Assembly: GCF_002879865.1 (NCBI RefSeq)
Contig: NZ_PNXY01000026.1
Location: 1 to 64,000 of the forward strand
Reading direction: 5' to 3'
Source: Paraburkholderia rhynchosiae
Lineage (GTDB): Bacteria; Pseudomonadota; Gammaproteobacteria; Burkholderiales; Burkholderiaceae
DNA length: 64,000 nt
Positions 40,746 to 48,819 of this stretch are shown here, one piece after another. The notes below the pieces were generated by a model that had not been told where the DNA came from, made no database searches, and saw only the letters and a program-made list of their open reading frames with translations. How positions within the stretch are numbered: position 1 is the stretch's first letter; each line of letters starts with the position of its first letter. The position numbers and the translations under genes were made by a program.

Positions 40746-41024
40746 ATGTTCTGCGTTTTCTATCCGTTTGGCGTCTTCGAAGTCCTCGGTCAAGCAGTTG
40801 CTGACCAATACTCGCAAAACCTTCGCGCAGACGCTGATCTGCAGCAAAGCGATGCTGCGCGACGAATGTTCGACGCGATTGATCCGAACGTAGTCGACTT
40901 GCCGGCTGACGCCGTACGGGAGGTGCGGGATGTGCCGAGGTTGACCGGTTATGAGCGGCCTGTGCAGCCGCTGGCCTCGGCCCTCTTCGGGTTCTCAGAC
41001 AGCGACGGCGGGGAGTGTGATTGA
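40746..41024 (+). CDS. Hypothetical phage protein
   Basis: 92 residues. A hydrophobic start (MFCVFYPFGVFEVLGQAVA) precedes a helical, acidic body. The stop overlaps the next start as TGATG. No family recognised. Confidence 0.6.
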   Translation: MFCVFYPFGVFEVLGQAVADQYSQNLRADADLQQSDAARRMFDAIDPNVVDLPADAVREVRDVPRLTGYERPVQPLASALFGFSDSDGGECD

Positions 41025-41254
41025 TGAAAGCCGTATGGGATCCGGTGAAGTTGCGCGTCGACGGCTGGTGCACACGCCAACCTGTTTGCGGCGACGAGAT
41101 CAGGACGCGCACGGGACGCCGCTATCGCATCCTCGAAACGCACTACCGGGGCGAACGTCTCGCGCGGGTCGATTGCGTGGTACTTCCGAAGGATGCCGAT
41201 TTGCAGGGTGTCGTCTTCGATTGGCACTGGACGCCGCGGAGGCGCAACCGATGA
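41024..41254 (+). CDS. Hypothetical phage protein
   Basis: 76 residues from ATG 41024 behind GGGGAG. Beta-rich (GDEIRTRTGRRYRILETHYR, RVDCVVLPKD). Ends ATGA into the next gene. No family recognised. Confidence 0.65.
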   Translation: MKAVWDPVKLRVDGWCTRQPVCGDEIRTRTGRRYRILETHYRGERLARVDCVVLPKDADLQGVVFDWHWTPRRRNR

Positions 41255-41580
41255 CCGCGCGCCTCATCTTCCCGAAAACGCTCACCTTCCGCTGCGAAGA
41301 TCTGCGGCGCGCCGTCGCTCAATTGCCATGTATGTGTTGCGGCATCTCTGGGCACACACAGGCGGCGCACATGAACTTAGGTAAGGGCGCTGGGATCAAG
41401 GCGAGCGACGCCGCGCTGGCGGCGCTGTGCGCTGATCGGCCCGGTGTGCGCGGTTGCCACTCGATGCTTGACCAGGGCGGCGTGATGGAGAAGCACGAAC
41501 GTCGCGTCTTCGAAGCCGAGATGGTCTGCAAGACATACATCGCGCTGGTCGAGCGTGGCCATTTGGTGGTGGCGGAGTGA
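41251..41580 (+). CDS. YbcO-like phage nuclease (HNH fold)
   Basis: 109 residues. LPCMCCGISGHTQAAHMNLG, ALCADRPGVRGCHSMLDQGG and AEMVCKTYIALVERG follow the C-x2-C...H...C...CH...D layout of YbcO/DUF1364 nucleases of lambdoid nin regions. It should cut DNA with zinc-stabilised HNH chemistry. It lies just upstream of the Q-like gene, the usual place. Confidence 0.75.
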   Translation: MTARLIFPKTLTFRCEDLRRAVAQLPCMCCGISGHTQAAHMNLGKGAGIKASDAALAALCADRPGVRGCHSMLDQGGVMEKHERRVFEAEMVCKTYIALVERGHLVVAE

Positions 41581-41792
41581 AGGAGAAGGAGGACCCAAAG
41601 TGGGAGCGCGGCGACCCGCTCGAGATCCTGATCCGTCGCGAGCGGCGCACCTGCGCGGGCTGCATCTTTCTGAAGACGGACAAACTGTTCAACACAACGG
41701 CTGTGGCGTGCCGGAAAAGAAAACGCAAGGCTGAGCTCAGCGTGGACAAGACGAAGCGCTGTGAACTTTACGATGACGGGAGCGGCAAATGA
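41577..41792 (+). CDS. Cysteine-containing small protein
   Basis: 71 residues from GTG 41577 (GTGA). RRTCAGCIFL, VACRKRKR and KRCELY give four Cys for a likely zinc site. No family recognised. Confidence 0.6.
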   Translation: MKEKEDPKWERGDPLEILIRRERRTCAGCIFLKTDKLFNTTAVACRKRKRKAELSVDKTKRCELYDDGSGK

Positions 41793-42382
41793 AGGAAGGC
41801 GCAAAGCACGAAGGGATTTTCAAGGACGCGAAGGAGGCGATCGTGTTCTCGCTCAACTTCTCGGATCAGCAGTACGCCAAGTCGCCGATGGCGCTTCTGC
41901 TCAAGCACGGCGCGCACGGTAGCGGCCGCGGCCTTTCGGGGCTCGACGGTTCCGGACAGGCCGGCATGGTGTTCGCTGAAATCATCCGGCTCGACTATCA
42001 CGAGTCGATCGCTCTGATCGCGCGTTGCAGCGCCAAGCGTCTTCGTTGCACGTGCGGCTCGCCATGTTGCAGCAAATGGACGCCGAACCCGATCTGGACG
42101 ATGGCTACGAGCCAGCTATGCGATCACGCGCTGCTCGCTGTCGGTACCGGCATATCAAGTCGGGCGATTCGCCTCGCGTCGACGCAGAAGTTCTTCGGGC
42201 AGAAGCTGAGCATTCAGGAGATCGCCGATTATTGCAGCGTGTCGAGAAAGACGGCCGGCGAGCACCACGCGCGCATCAAGGAATTCCTGAAGGATCTTGA
42301 GGGCAGGGCGTGGTTCAGCTTTACGGCTCGGCTCGAGGATGCGGGCATGCTCATTCGGGACGACGAGCCAGTGTCGCATTGA
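41789..42382 (+). CDS. Q-like antiterminator (putative late regulator)
   Basis: 197 residues. A zinc-like cluster CTCGSPCCSKW (about 88-98) and an HTH (SIQEIADYCSVSRKTAGEHH) near residue 140, with a C-terminal helical tail. This, with its place as last early gene right before a promoter-terminator pair and the late genes, fits a lambdoid Q-type antiterminator. Sequence match to known Q classes is only weakly recognised; position carries much of the call. Confidence 0.65.
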   Translation: MKEGAKHEGIFKDAKEAIVFSLNFSDQQYAKSPMALLLKHGAHGSGRGLSGLDGSGQAGMVFAEIIRLDYHESIALIARCSAKRLRCTCGSPCCSKWTPNPIWTMATSQLCDHALLAVGTGISSRAIRLASTQKFFGQKLSIQEIADYCSVSRKTAGEHHARIKEFLKDLEGRAWFSFTARLEDAGMLIRDDEPVSH

Positions 42383-42407
42383 CTTCTCAAAAAATGCGTA
42401 ATACCAT
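42379..42407 (+). promoter_or_regulatory. Candidate late promoter (PR'-like)
   Basis: TTGACT (42379-42384, overlapping the Q-like stop) and TACCAT (42402-42407), 17 bases apart. A terminator starts about 30 bases further on, as at lambda PR'-tR'. The gene-free stretch 42383-42764 holds this promoter, two terminators and nothing else recognised. Confidence 0.55.
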
Positions 42408-42439
42408 CCTGTTTCGATACATTCCGTAAATGTCACAGA

Positions 42440-42473
42440 AAAGCGCACAGCCCGAAACGGCGTGCGCTTTTTT
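42440..42473 (+). terminator. Terminator after the Q-like gene (tR'-like)
   Basis: AAAGCGCAC pairs with GTGCGCTTT, continued by GCC/GGC across one bulge, with a CGAAAC loop and TTTTTT tail. It would stop late transcripts unless antitermination occurs. Confidence 0.8.
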
Positions 42474-42716
42474 CGTTTCTGGCCGGTCAGCGGCGGTTGG
42501 TGCCGTAGTGTTAGACGGACAGGCCTTCTCACGCATGGCGATTTAGACGGGTGCATGGCTGGGATGAGCTAGGCACTGCGTGACGGTTTGTCGCCGAATC
42601 GTCAACCGTGAGAGTGAATGTTTTTTGCCAGTCACGCGGCGGCCGGCGCCGCAGAGCACTCCCGGACTGGCCTTCCCATTCTTAGCGTCTCCATGCCCGG
42701 TCACGACCGGGTTTCC

Positions 42717-42748
42717 GCCCGTCGCCATTCCGGCCACGGGCTTTTTTT
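42717..42748 (+). terminator. Second terminator before the late genes
   Basis: GCCCGT (42717-42722) and ACGGGC (42736-42741) followed by TTTTTTT. A CCCGGTCACGACCGGG hairpin lies just upstream. It is 16 bp before the first late gene. Confidence 0.75.
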
Positions 42749-42764
42749 ATTCCCGGAGGTTTCC

Positions 42765-42986
42765 ATGGCTACCCGCAAGGCTGCACCCATAGCAACGATG
42801 CAAGGCGAAGAGGATTGGCGAGCACGCGAGGACATGCACTCGCTGAAGCGCGCGGCAGAGATCCAGTCCGACCCGAAACGTCACGCTGCAGCCAAGCGGC
42901 ACGCCGCGAAGGAAGCCGATAGCTACGCCAAGGTGGCGCAGAGCAAGCCGGCCGCTAAGGCGCCGATGAAGCGGGGAGCACGCTGA
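42765..42986 (+). CDS. Hypothetical late protein, Lys/Ala-rich
   Basis: 73 residues behind CGGAGG. Highly charged helix (EEDWRAREDMHSLKRAAEIQ, KRHAAAKRHAAKEADSYAK). Similar short proteins are common just before phage terminase genes. No function known. Confidence 0.7.
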   Translation: MATRKAAPIATMQGEEDWRAREDMHSLKRAAEIQSDPKRHAAAKRHAAKEADSYAKVAQSKPAAKAPMKRGAR

Positions 42987-43273
42987 TGGAAGGCGTCCAG
43001 AAGGAAATGCCTCGATACCGGTGCCACAAGGAAATATGGGCGCTGAAGATCAAAGACGTCTGCTACGACAGACCTCCGCTCGAAGGCGAGCCTCGCGGTA
43101 ATGCCACGATCACGCCGGCAGATGATGGCTACGCACCGTTCGTTGTGGACGAAGCGTGGGCCATGAAGCATCGCCCGCAGGTGGGCGGCTACTACGTGGT
43201 GTATGCCGACGGATACAAGTCTTTTTCTCCGGCGGGAGCCTTCGAAGACGGTTACACGCGGATCGGAGGGTGA
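42986..43273 (+). CDS. Hypothetical late protein
   Basis: 95 residues, TGATG overlap. Beta-rich (ALKIKDVCYDRPPLEGEPRG, VGGYYVVYADGYKSFSPAGAF). No catalytic motif; a conserved type of small phage protein before terminase. Confidence 0.7.
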   Translation: MEGVQKEMPRYRCHKEIWALKIKDVCYDRPPLEGEPRGNATITPADDGYAPFVVDEAWAMKHRPQVGGYYVVYADGYKSFSPAGAFEDGYTRIGG

Positions 43274-43275
43274 CC

Positions 43276-43446
43276 ATGCCAGTTCGTTCGAAAGCACAGA
43301 ATCGCCTGATGCAGGCGGCTGCGCATGATCCGGCGGTTGCCAAGAAGACCGGGGTTCCGCAGAAGGTTGCCAAAGGGTTCGTGGCCGAGACGCACGGCAA
43401 GAAGGTCAGCAAGCTCCCTGAGCACACGAAGAAGGGGCGCAAGTGA
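43276..43446 (+). CDS. DUF3008-like small basic protein
   Basis: 56 residues: MPVRSKAQNRLMQAAAHDPA, GVPQKVAKGFVAETHGKKVS. The RSKAQ-RLM start and KVAKEFV-type core match DUF3008. Function unknown; a frequent phage passenger. Confidence 0.75.
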   Translation: MPVRSKAQNRLMQAAAHDPAVAKKTGVPQKVAKGFVAETHGKKVSKLPEHTKKGRK

Positions 43447-44426
43447 GCATCTTCATGGCTGGCGGCGGTGGCCTCGCAGTCATCTCCGCCTTAAGTTTGA
43501 GATACATCGAATCGAGGAATGACATGAGCGACATTCAGGACGCAGCACCAAGCAGCACGGAACCACAGCAGCCCGCGCCGGAGGTGGCGCCATCGGGGGA
43601 GGTCGTCCAGACGTCGGCCGCTTCTACGCAATCCTCGTCGAGCGCTTCCGCCGCGACGGTTGCGGCGGCTGACGTGGGAAACGTTGCTGCTGGTGGTGTC
43701 TCGGACGCGCCGTCGCAGGGCGCGATCTCTGCGCACGATGCCGCGGGCTCGAACGGCGCGGGTGAAGCGGGAAACGTCTCTGCCGATGCAGCTATTGCGA
43801 TCCTAGGCACAGCATCGGCTACGTCTGACCTGGGAAACGTCGGTGCGGGCACGTCGCCCGCTGGTGTTGCCACGCCTGTTATTGCCGATCCCTCGGCTTT
43901 TCAGTCGAGCGCTGAGGTGGCGCAGCCGGGGGAGCCCGCCGCGAATCAGTCCTCGCAACCATCAGCCGGCTCCGGCGCGAGCATTTCGGCTGGTGATGCG
44001 GGGGAGCCGCACGCCGAAGAGCAAAAAGACTCAGGCACGCTCTCGCCCTCGAGTTCTACTGCCGCCCCTGCAGCCGACGGCGCTGATGCGGGAAACGACG
44101 CGGGGCAGGGCGATTCTGCCAGTACTGTGATTTCGACCGACGCTGCCCCGCTCGCACCCGCTACGGCCGACGCCGTTGCTACTTTCGCTGACCTGATGGA
44201 CCGCTTCGAAACGCGCCATTATCCGGACGGCACGACGCTAAAGGCGTCAGGCGAGCTTCCGCTCGATTCACCCGTCTCGTACCCGGCGCCGCAGGCGCCC
44301 GCGCCGGACACGCCGCTCGGTCTGCTGGATGCGATCGACGAGTACTTCACGACCGCCCTGCGCTCCTCGCGCACCGACGGCCACAAGATGATCGTGCAAC
44401 TGCGCGCGATGCTCGCCCAGCAATAG
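43443..44426 (+). CDS. Ala/Ser-rich low-complexity protein with a folded C-terminus
   Basis: 327 residues from GTG 43443 (GTGA). A better ribosome site (CGAGGA) precedes ATG 43524, which would give 300 residues and remove a hydrophobic N-terminus (AGGGGLAVISALSLRYI). Residues about 30-250 are Ala, Ser, Gly and Pro rich with imperfect GNV(A/S/G)A repeats. The last 75 are ordered (FADLMDRFETRHYPDGTTLK, LGLLDAIDEYFTTALRSSR). Possibly structural. Function unknown. Confidence 0.65.
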   Translation: MSIFMAGGGGLAVISALSLRYIESRNDMSDIQDAAPSSTEPQQPAPEVAPSGEVVQTSAASTQSSSSASAATVAAADVGNVAAGGVSDAPSQGAISAHDAAGSNGAGEAGNVSADAAIAILGTASATSDLGNVGAGTSPAGVATPVIADPSAFQSSAEVAQPGEPAANQSSQPSAGSGASISAGDAGEPHAEEQKDSGTLSPSSSTAAPAADGADAGNDAGQGDSASTVISTDAAPLAPATADAVATFADLMDRFETRHYPDGTTLKASGELPLDSPVSYPAPQAPAPDTPLGLLDAIDEYFTTALRSSRTDGHKMIVQLRAMLAQQ

Positions 44427-44428
44427 GC

Positions 44429-44986
44429 ATGGGGCGCCGTTCAGACATCGACTGGGAATCGATCGAGCGCGACTACCGCATCGGTCAACTCTCTCTTCGC
44501 CAGATAGCTGCGAAGCACGAGGTCGCGGTCTCGTCGATCGTCAAGAAGCAGAAGGCCGAAGGATGGTCCCGCGACTTATCGGAACAGGTAAGAGTACAGA
44601 CGAAGGCCGAACTGATAAGGCTTGCGGCTGAGAAGGCGCGTGAAAACGCTACAAAATCAGTACAAAGCGACGCCGAAAGCGTACAAGCTGCGGCCCATAC
44701 GAACGTCGAAATCATCAGCGCGCACCGCCGCGACATCCAGACCGAAGCCGACCGGACGCGCAAGATCGCGGAGAAGATCGACAATCTGATGGGATCGGCG
44801 GTCCTGCCGAAGGACGTCGCGCTACTCGCTTCGACGCATGAGTCGCTGGTGCGATCGCGGGCGCGGCTGATCGGTCTCGAGCGCGAGGCGTACGGCATCG
44901 GTGAGGCCGAGCCGCCGCCAGACGACGACAACCAGATCGATCTCGGTCGCGCGGCCGAGCTGCGGGCGAAGATCCGTGGCTCATGA
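44429..44986 (+). CDS. Terminase small subunit
   Basis: 185 residues. The N-terminal HTH (WESIERDYRIGQLSLRQIAAKHEV) binds the packaging site and a central coiled coil (EADRTRKIAEKIDNLMGSAV) allows ring assembly. The last residues (DLGRAAELRAKIRGS) are typical. It overlaps the large subunit by 4 bases. Confidence 0.85.
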   Translation: MGRRSDIDWESIERDYRIGQLSLRQIAAKHEVAVSSIVKKQKAEGWSRDLSEQVRVQTKAELIRLAAEKARENATKSVQSDAESVQAAAHTNVEIISAHRRDIQTEADRTRKIAEKIDNLMGSAVLPKDVALLASTHESLVRSRARLIGLEREAYGIGEAEPPPDDDNQIDLGRAAELRAKIRGS

Positions 44987-46563
44987 GTCTTCATGAACTG
45001 CCGCTCGATGAACTGCTCGTCGAGTGGGACAAGCTGGACGATGGGGGCCGCGATCTAAGCGCGATCCGCGCGCTGACGCTGGAGGACCGTTTCTACCTGC
45101 TGGTGCGTGTCTGCCGTCGGCACGACATGCTGCACCCGTGGATCTACGCCCGGTGCCGCGAGGTCGAGGCCGACCCGGACGAGAAGCTCGACCTGTGGGC
45201 GCGAGAGCACTACAAGTCGACCATCATCACGTTCGCCGGCGCGATTCAGGAGATCCTGAAGGACCCGGACATCACGATTGGCATCTTTGCGCACACGCGC
45301 GGGATCGCGCAGAAGTTCATGCGCCAGATCATGATGGAACTGCAGTCGAACGACACGCTCAAGAGCGCGTTTCCGGACATCCTGTACCGGACGCCTGAGA
45401 AGTCGTCGCCGCGCTGGAGCCTCGATAACGGCCTGCTGGTCAAGCGGTCGAGCAACCCGAAGGAAGCGACCGTCGAGGCGTGGGGACTGGTCGACGGCCA
45501 GCCGACGTCGGCGCACTACAAGCTGCGCATCTATGACGATGTAGTCACGCGCGAGTCGGTGACCACGCCCGAGCAGGTGAAGAAGACCACGGAAGCGTGG
45601 GAACTGTCGGACAACCTCGGTATGGCCGGTGGGCGCCGCTGGCACGTGGGCACGCGCTACAGCTTCGCGGACACGTACCAGTCGATCATCGACCGCGGCA
45701 GTCTGCAGGAGCGGATCTACCCCGCCACGCACGACGGTACCGCGAACGGCGATCCCGTCCTGCTCTCGGCTGAAGAGTGGGAGAAGAAGAAGGTCACGCA
45801 GGGCGAATACACGATCGCCTGCCAGATGCTTCAGAACCCGTTGAGCGGCCAGCAGGCGACGTTCAAGGTCGAGTGGCTGACCTACTATGACATCCGCCCG
45901 TCGATCCTGAACGTGGCGGTCCTGTGCGACCCGGCGCGCAGCAAGAAGAAGGACAGCGACAACACGGCGTTCGCGGTGGTCGGCATCGACGCCGCGTCGA
46001 ACAAGTACCTGCTAGACGGCTTCCGCCACAAGATGAAGCTCTCCGAGCGCTGGGATGCCATGAAGCTGCTGCGCCGGCGCTGGATGTCGATGCCTGGCGT
46101 GCAACTGGTCAAGTGCGGCTACGAGAAGTTCGGCGCGGAGTCCGACTTCGACTACTTCGAAGAGCGGATGAAGATCGAACAGAACTTCTTCGATATCGAG
46201 GAACTGGCGTGGCCGCGCGAGGGCGGCGGCTCAAAGATCGACCGCGTGCAGCGGCTTGAGCCTGACTTCCGGATGGGCCGCTTCAAGCTGCCGCACGGCT
46301 TCGACGAGAAGAAGGTCACGCGTAACCAGCGTACGGTGATCGAAGCGGGCGAGGGCTTTCGCGTGGGTCGCAATATCGTGCGGCGCGACGAGAACGGCCG
46401 CGCGTACGACCTGACGAAAGACTTCATGGACGAATTCCGGTTGTTCCCGTTCGGCGCAAAGAAGGATCTGGTCGACGTGTGCAGCCGCATCTACGACATG
46501 GAACTGCCCGCGCCGATCATGGTTGACGAGCAATCGCTCGAACCCGACTACGCCGAGGACTGA
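44983..46563 (+). CDS. Terminase large subunit
   Basis: 526 residues. ATPase domain: Walker A variant AREHYKST (73-80) and Walker B LRIYDDVV (about 182-189). Nuclease domain: CDPARSKKKDSDNTAFAVVG with the metal-binding Asp, and later acidic residues. It pumps DNA into the procapsid through the portal and cuts the concatemer. The packaging type (cos or pac) cannot be fixed. Confidence 0.92.
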   Translation: MSLHELPLDELLVEWDKLDDGGRDLSAIRALTLEDRFYLLVRVCRRHDMLHPWIYARCREVEADPDEKLDLWAREHYKSTIITFAGAIQEILKDPDITIGIFAHTRGIAQKFMRQIMMELQSNDTLKSAFPDILYRTPEKSSPRWSLDNGLLVKRSSNPKEATVEAWGLVDGQPTSAHYKLRIYDDVVTRESVTTPEQVKKTTEAWELSDNLGMAGGRRWHVGTRYSFADTYQSIIDRGSLQERIYPATHDGTANGDPVLLSAEEWEKKKVTQGEYTIACQMLQNPLSGQQATFKVEWLTYYDIRPSILNVAVLCDPARSKKKDSDNTAFAVVGIDAASNKYLLDGFRHKMKLSERWDAMKLLRRRWMSMPGVQLVKCGYEKFGAESDFDYFEERMKIEQNFFDIEELAWPREGGGSKIDRVQRLEPDFRMGRFKLPHGFDEKKVTRNQRTVIEAGEGFRVGRNIVRRDENGRAYDLTKDFMDEFRLFPFGAKKDLVDVCSRIYDMELPAPIMVDEQSLEPDYAED

Positions 46564-46564
46564 C

Positions 46565-46756
46565 ATGAATCCCCCGAATTACCAGTGGCAACCGAACTAC
46601 GGCCAGAAGGTCACGTTCAGCACCTACAGCGTGACGTCGATGGTGATCGCTGCGTGGGGCGAGGAGTGGGGCGAGCGCGACACGGTGTACGAGTGGAGCA
46701 ATGGCCGTTACATGGAAGACTCGCTGAAGGGCCCGTATGCCGTATCAGGCGAGTGA
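46565..46756 (+). CDS. Hypothetical small protein
   Basis: 63 residues from ATG 46565, one base after the terminase stop. Features: QKVTFSTYSVTSMVIAAWGE and WSNGRYMEDSLKGPY. No family recognised. Confidence 0.6.
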   Translation: MNPPNYQWQPNYGQKVTFSTYSVTSMVIAAWGEEWGERDTVYEWSNGRYMEDSLKGPYAVSGE

Positions 46757-46901
46757 GCGGCCGCGCATCTACATGCGCAACGGCCGGTGGTGCTGCGGCG
46801 AGATGAAACGCACCGACGAGTGCTGGGCCATTGGGTTCGGCATCACCCCGCGCGCCGCGTACAAGAACTGGAAGAGGAGCATGCGTGCGATCGCCAAATA
46901 G
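46737..46901 (+). CDS. Hypothetical small basic protein
   Basis: 54 residues, ATG 46737 to TAG 46901, overlapping the previous gene by 20 bases. Features: IYMRNGRWCCGEMKRTDECW and GITPRAAYKNWKRSM, the pattern of short phage proteins that end in a -RAAY-W helix. Function unknown. Confidence 0.5.
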   Translation: MPYQASERPRIYMRNGRWCCGEMKRTDECWAIGFGITPRAAYKNWKRSMRAIAK

Positions 46902-47064
46902 CGCATTCAACGATGCTCTCGCGCCGACCGGCGACGAAGACTATGACCGGTTGCCGGCGGACGTGAGAGTCCACGTGACGCCGAAAGAATTCAGATGGAT
47001 GGGCGAGCAGGGCCGCGCGCGGCTGATGCGCGATTTCACCGAACCTGACTGGGTTGAAGATTGA
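46885..47064 (+). CDS. Hypothetical small protein
   Basis: 59 residues from GTG 46885 with GAGGAG six bases upstream. Features: PADVRVHVTPKEFRWMGEQG. Overlaps both neighbours. No family recognised. Confidence 0.55.
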   Translation: MRSPNSAFNDALAPTGDEDYDRLPADVRVHVTPKEFRWMGEQGRARLMRDFTEPDWVED

Positions 47065-47561
47065 TGCTGACTCAAGAACGATTGAAAGTGCTTCTCTGCT
47101 ACGACCCTCTGACAGGGATATTCACGTACCGCGTCGAGCGCAAGCGGGGCACTCACCCTGCCGGCTCGGTGGCTGGCAAAGTCGAAGACGGTTATCGCCG
47201 CATCAAGATCGATGGGAAGATGTACCGCGCGCACCGGCTCGCATGGCTGTACGTGCATGGCCATATGCCCCGCCGGGTCGATCACCGCGACAACATCGGC
47301 GATCACAACTGGATCGAGAACCTGAGGCCTTGCACCCAGTCGCAAAACTGCGCAAACAGGGTCACCAGAACCGATAACAAGCTTGGCATCAAAGGCGTGC
47401 ATTTTCACAAAGCTGCGAAGAGGTTCGTAGCATCTATTGGCTGGCTCGGCAAGATGAAGCACCTTGGGTGTTACGACACCGCCGAAGAAGCCCATGAAGT
47501 CTACTGCCTAGCTGCCGACATGCTGCACGGCGAGTTTGCCAACCATGGAGCCTCCGTATGA
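47064..47561 (+). CDS. HNH homing endonuclease with AP2 domain
   Basis: 165 residues. HNH part: MYRAHRLAWLYVHGHMPRRV, DHRDNIGDHNWIENLR (D-H...N...N). AP2-like DNA-binding part: GIKGVHFHKAAKRFVASIGW, LGCYDTAEEAHEVYCLAAD. This is the common phage HNH-AP2 free-standing homing enzyme. It is inserted between terminase and the portal-side genes and probably spreads on its own. Confidence 0.88.
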   Translation: MLTQERLKVLLCYDPLTGIFTYRVERKRGTHPAGSVAGKVEDGYRRIKIDGKMYRAHRLAWLYVHGHMPRRVDHRDNIGDHNWIENLRPCTQSQNCANRVTRTDNKLGIKGVHFHKAAKRFVASIGWLGKMKHLGCYDTAEEAHEVYCLAADMLHGEFANHGASV

Positions 47562-47911
47562 GCAACGCTGACATGCATCTTGCCGACCTAACCGGCACCG
47601 AAGACATCGCCCAGATGGAGACCGCCAAGAACGTCGGAGAGGCGCTCAACGAGCACTACCCGAACCACCTGTGGGCGGTGAGTTGGCAAGGCGGCGTCAT
47701 CGTCGTCAAGAATCTGGCGATCAGCTCGTTCTACGGCTTCGTGCTGCATCCCGACAAGCTGGCGACGTGGTCGGAGATGAAGCGCGCCGCAGTGCTGGCG
47801 GGCGGCGAACTCCTCGAACGCGCGAAGATGGCGCGGGGCGCATGGGCTGGCCAGTTCGCGCAGGTTCTCGAAGGATCCGATCCGCGCTTTTTCCGGGGTG
47901 ACAACACGTGA
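47558..47911 (+). CDS. Hypothetical phage protein
   Basis: 117 residues. Features: NVGEALNEHYPNHLWAVSWQ, VIVVKNLAISSFYGFVLHPD, KRAAVLAGGELLERAKM. Compact alpha/beta protein. Similar proteins accompany podovirus terminase and portal genes. Function unknown. Confidence 0.7.
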   Translation: MSNADMHLADLTGTEDIAQMETAKNVGEALNEHYPNHLWAVSWQGGVIVVKNLAISSFYGFVLHPDKLATWSEMKRAAVLAGGELLERAKMARGAWAGQFAQVLEGSDPRFFRGDNT

Positions 47912-48816
47912 AATCGACCATGAAAAGAATCCTGTACGCGGTTGCGCTGCTCGCGTGTGCCACACCCGCTTTCGCGCAGTTCAATCCGTCGCAGCCTTAT
48001 GCCACGACCGCGAACTCATGTGGACAGATCTTCTCCCTGCAGGGCGGTGTCTACTACGACCGCAATGGAGTGAGCCAAGGCAGCACGCTACCGACGTGCA
48101 ATCCGCCCGTCTCTCTGGGATCGCAGAGCGCGAGCAACGTCAGCATCACCGGCGGCTCGATCTCTGGACTCAACCCGGCGATGCCGGTCGCCAGCGGCGG
48201 CACCGGATCCGCTTCGCTGGCCGCGCATGGCGTGTTGGTCGGTGCAGGAACATCTGCGGTGACGATTGCCGCGCCGGGCAACAGTGGCATTCCTCTCGTT
48301 TCTCAGGGCGCGATTGCCGATCCGATCTTCACCAACATCACACCCGCCGGCGGCGGTACCGGCCTGACTTCCATCACGGCGCATGGCGTCATGATTGGCG
48401 AGGGCACGAGTGCCGTGGCGGTGGCCGGTCCGGGAGCATCTGGATTGCCGCTCGTCGGCGGAGGTGCAAGCGCGGACCCGACATTCGCGACGCTTGGTGT
48501 CGCCGGCGGCGGTACCGGAGCAACGACTGCGAGCGCGGCCGCTGGCAATCTCGGCGTGCCGCCGGTCTACAGCAACGCGGGCGTGGCGGTGACCACACCG
48601 CATATCGTTGAAGGTCAGGTCACGCTGGTCGCTGGCACGGTCTCGGTCACCTTCAGCGGCGCGGCAGTCTTCACCTCGACACTCACATACCAGTGCACGG
48701 TCAGCGACCTCTCGACCACCGCGGCAGCGGCGAACGCGGCGAAGCAGAGCGGCACCTCCGTGACGTTCTACGGAAGCGGCACCGATACGGTTGGCTACAT
48801 CTGCGTGGGTAACTGA
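47908..48816 (+). CDS. Exported repeat protein, tail-fibre or surface-like (putative)
   Basis: 302 residues from GTG 47908 (ATG 47920 also possible). A clear Sec signal peptide (MKRILYAVALLACATPAFA, cleavage before QF) is unusual for a virion protein. Three repeats of the form GGTG...AHGVxxGxGTSAV...PGxSGxPL lie at about 95-215, as in phage fibre and collagen-like stalks. The C-terminal part (VTFSGAAVFTSTLTYQCTVS, SGTSVTFYGSGTDTVGYICV) resembles receptor-binding tips. It could be a lysogen surface protein or an adhesin-like fibre; the signal makes the former plausible. Confidence 0.7.
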   Translation: MKSTMKRILYAVALLACATPAFAQFNPSQPYATTANSCGQIFSLQGGVYYDRNGVSQGSTLPTCNPPVSLGSQSASNVSITGGSISGLNPAMPVASGGTGSASLAAHGVLVGAGTSAVTIAAPGNSGIPLVSQGAIADPIFTNITPAGGGTGLTSITAHGVMIGEGTSAVAVAGPGASGLPLVGGGASADPTFATLGVAGGGTGATTASAAAGNLGVPPVYSNAGVAVTTPHIVEGQVTLVAGTVSVTFSGAAVFTSTLTYQCTVSDLSTTAAAANAAKQSGTSVTFYGSGTDTVGYICVGN

Positions 48817-48819
48817 TCT

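Noticed and set aside
42440..42760. Possible phage tRNA in the gap after the Q-like gene
   Set aside because: No cloverleaf with a T-arm GGTTCRANNCC could be found; the folds present are two terminators.
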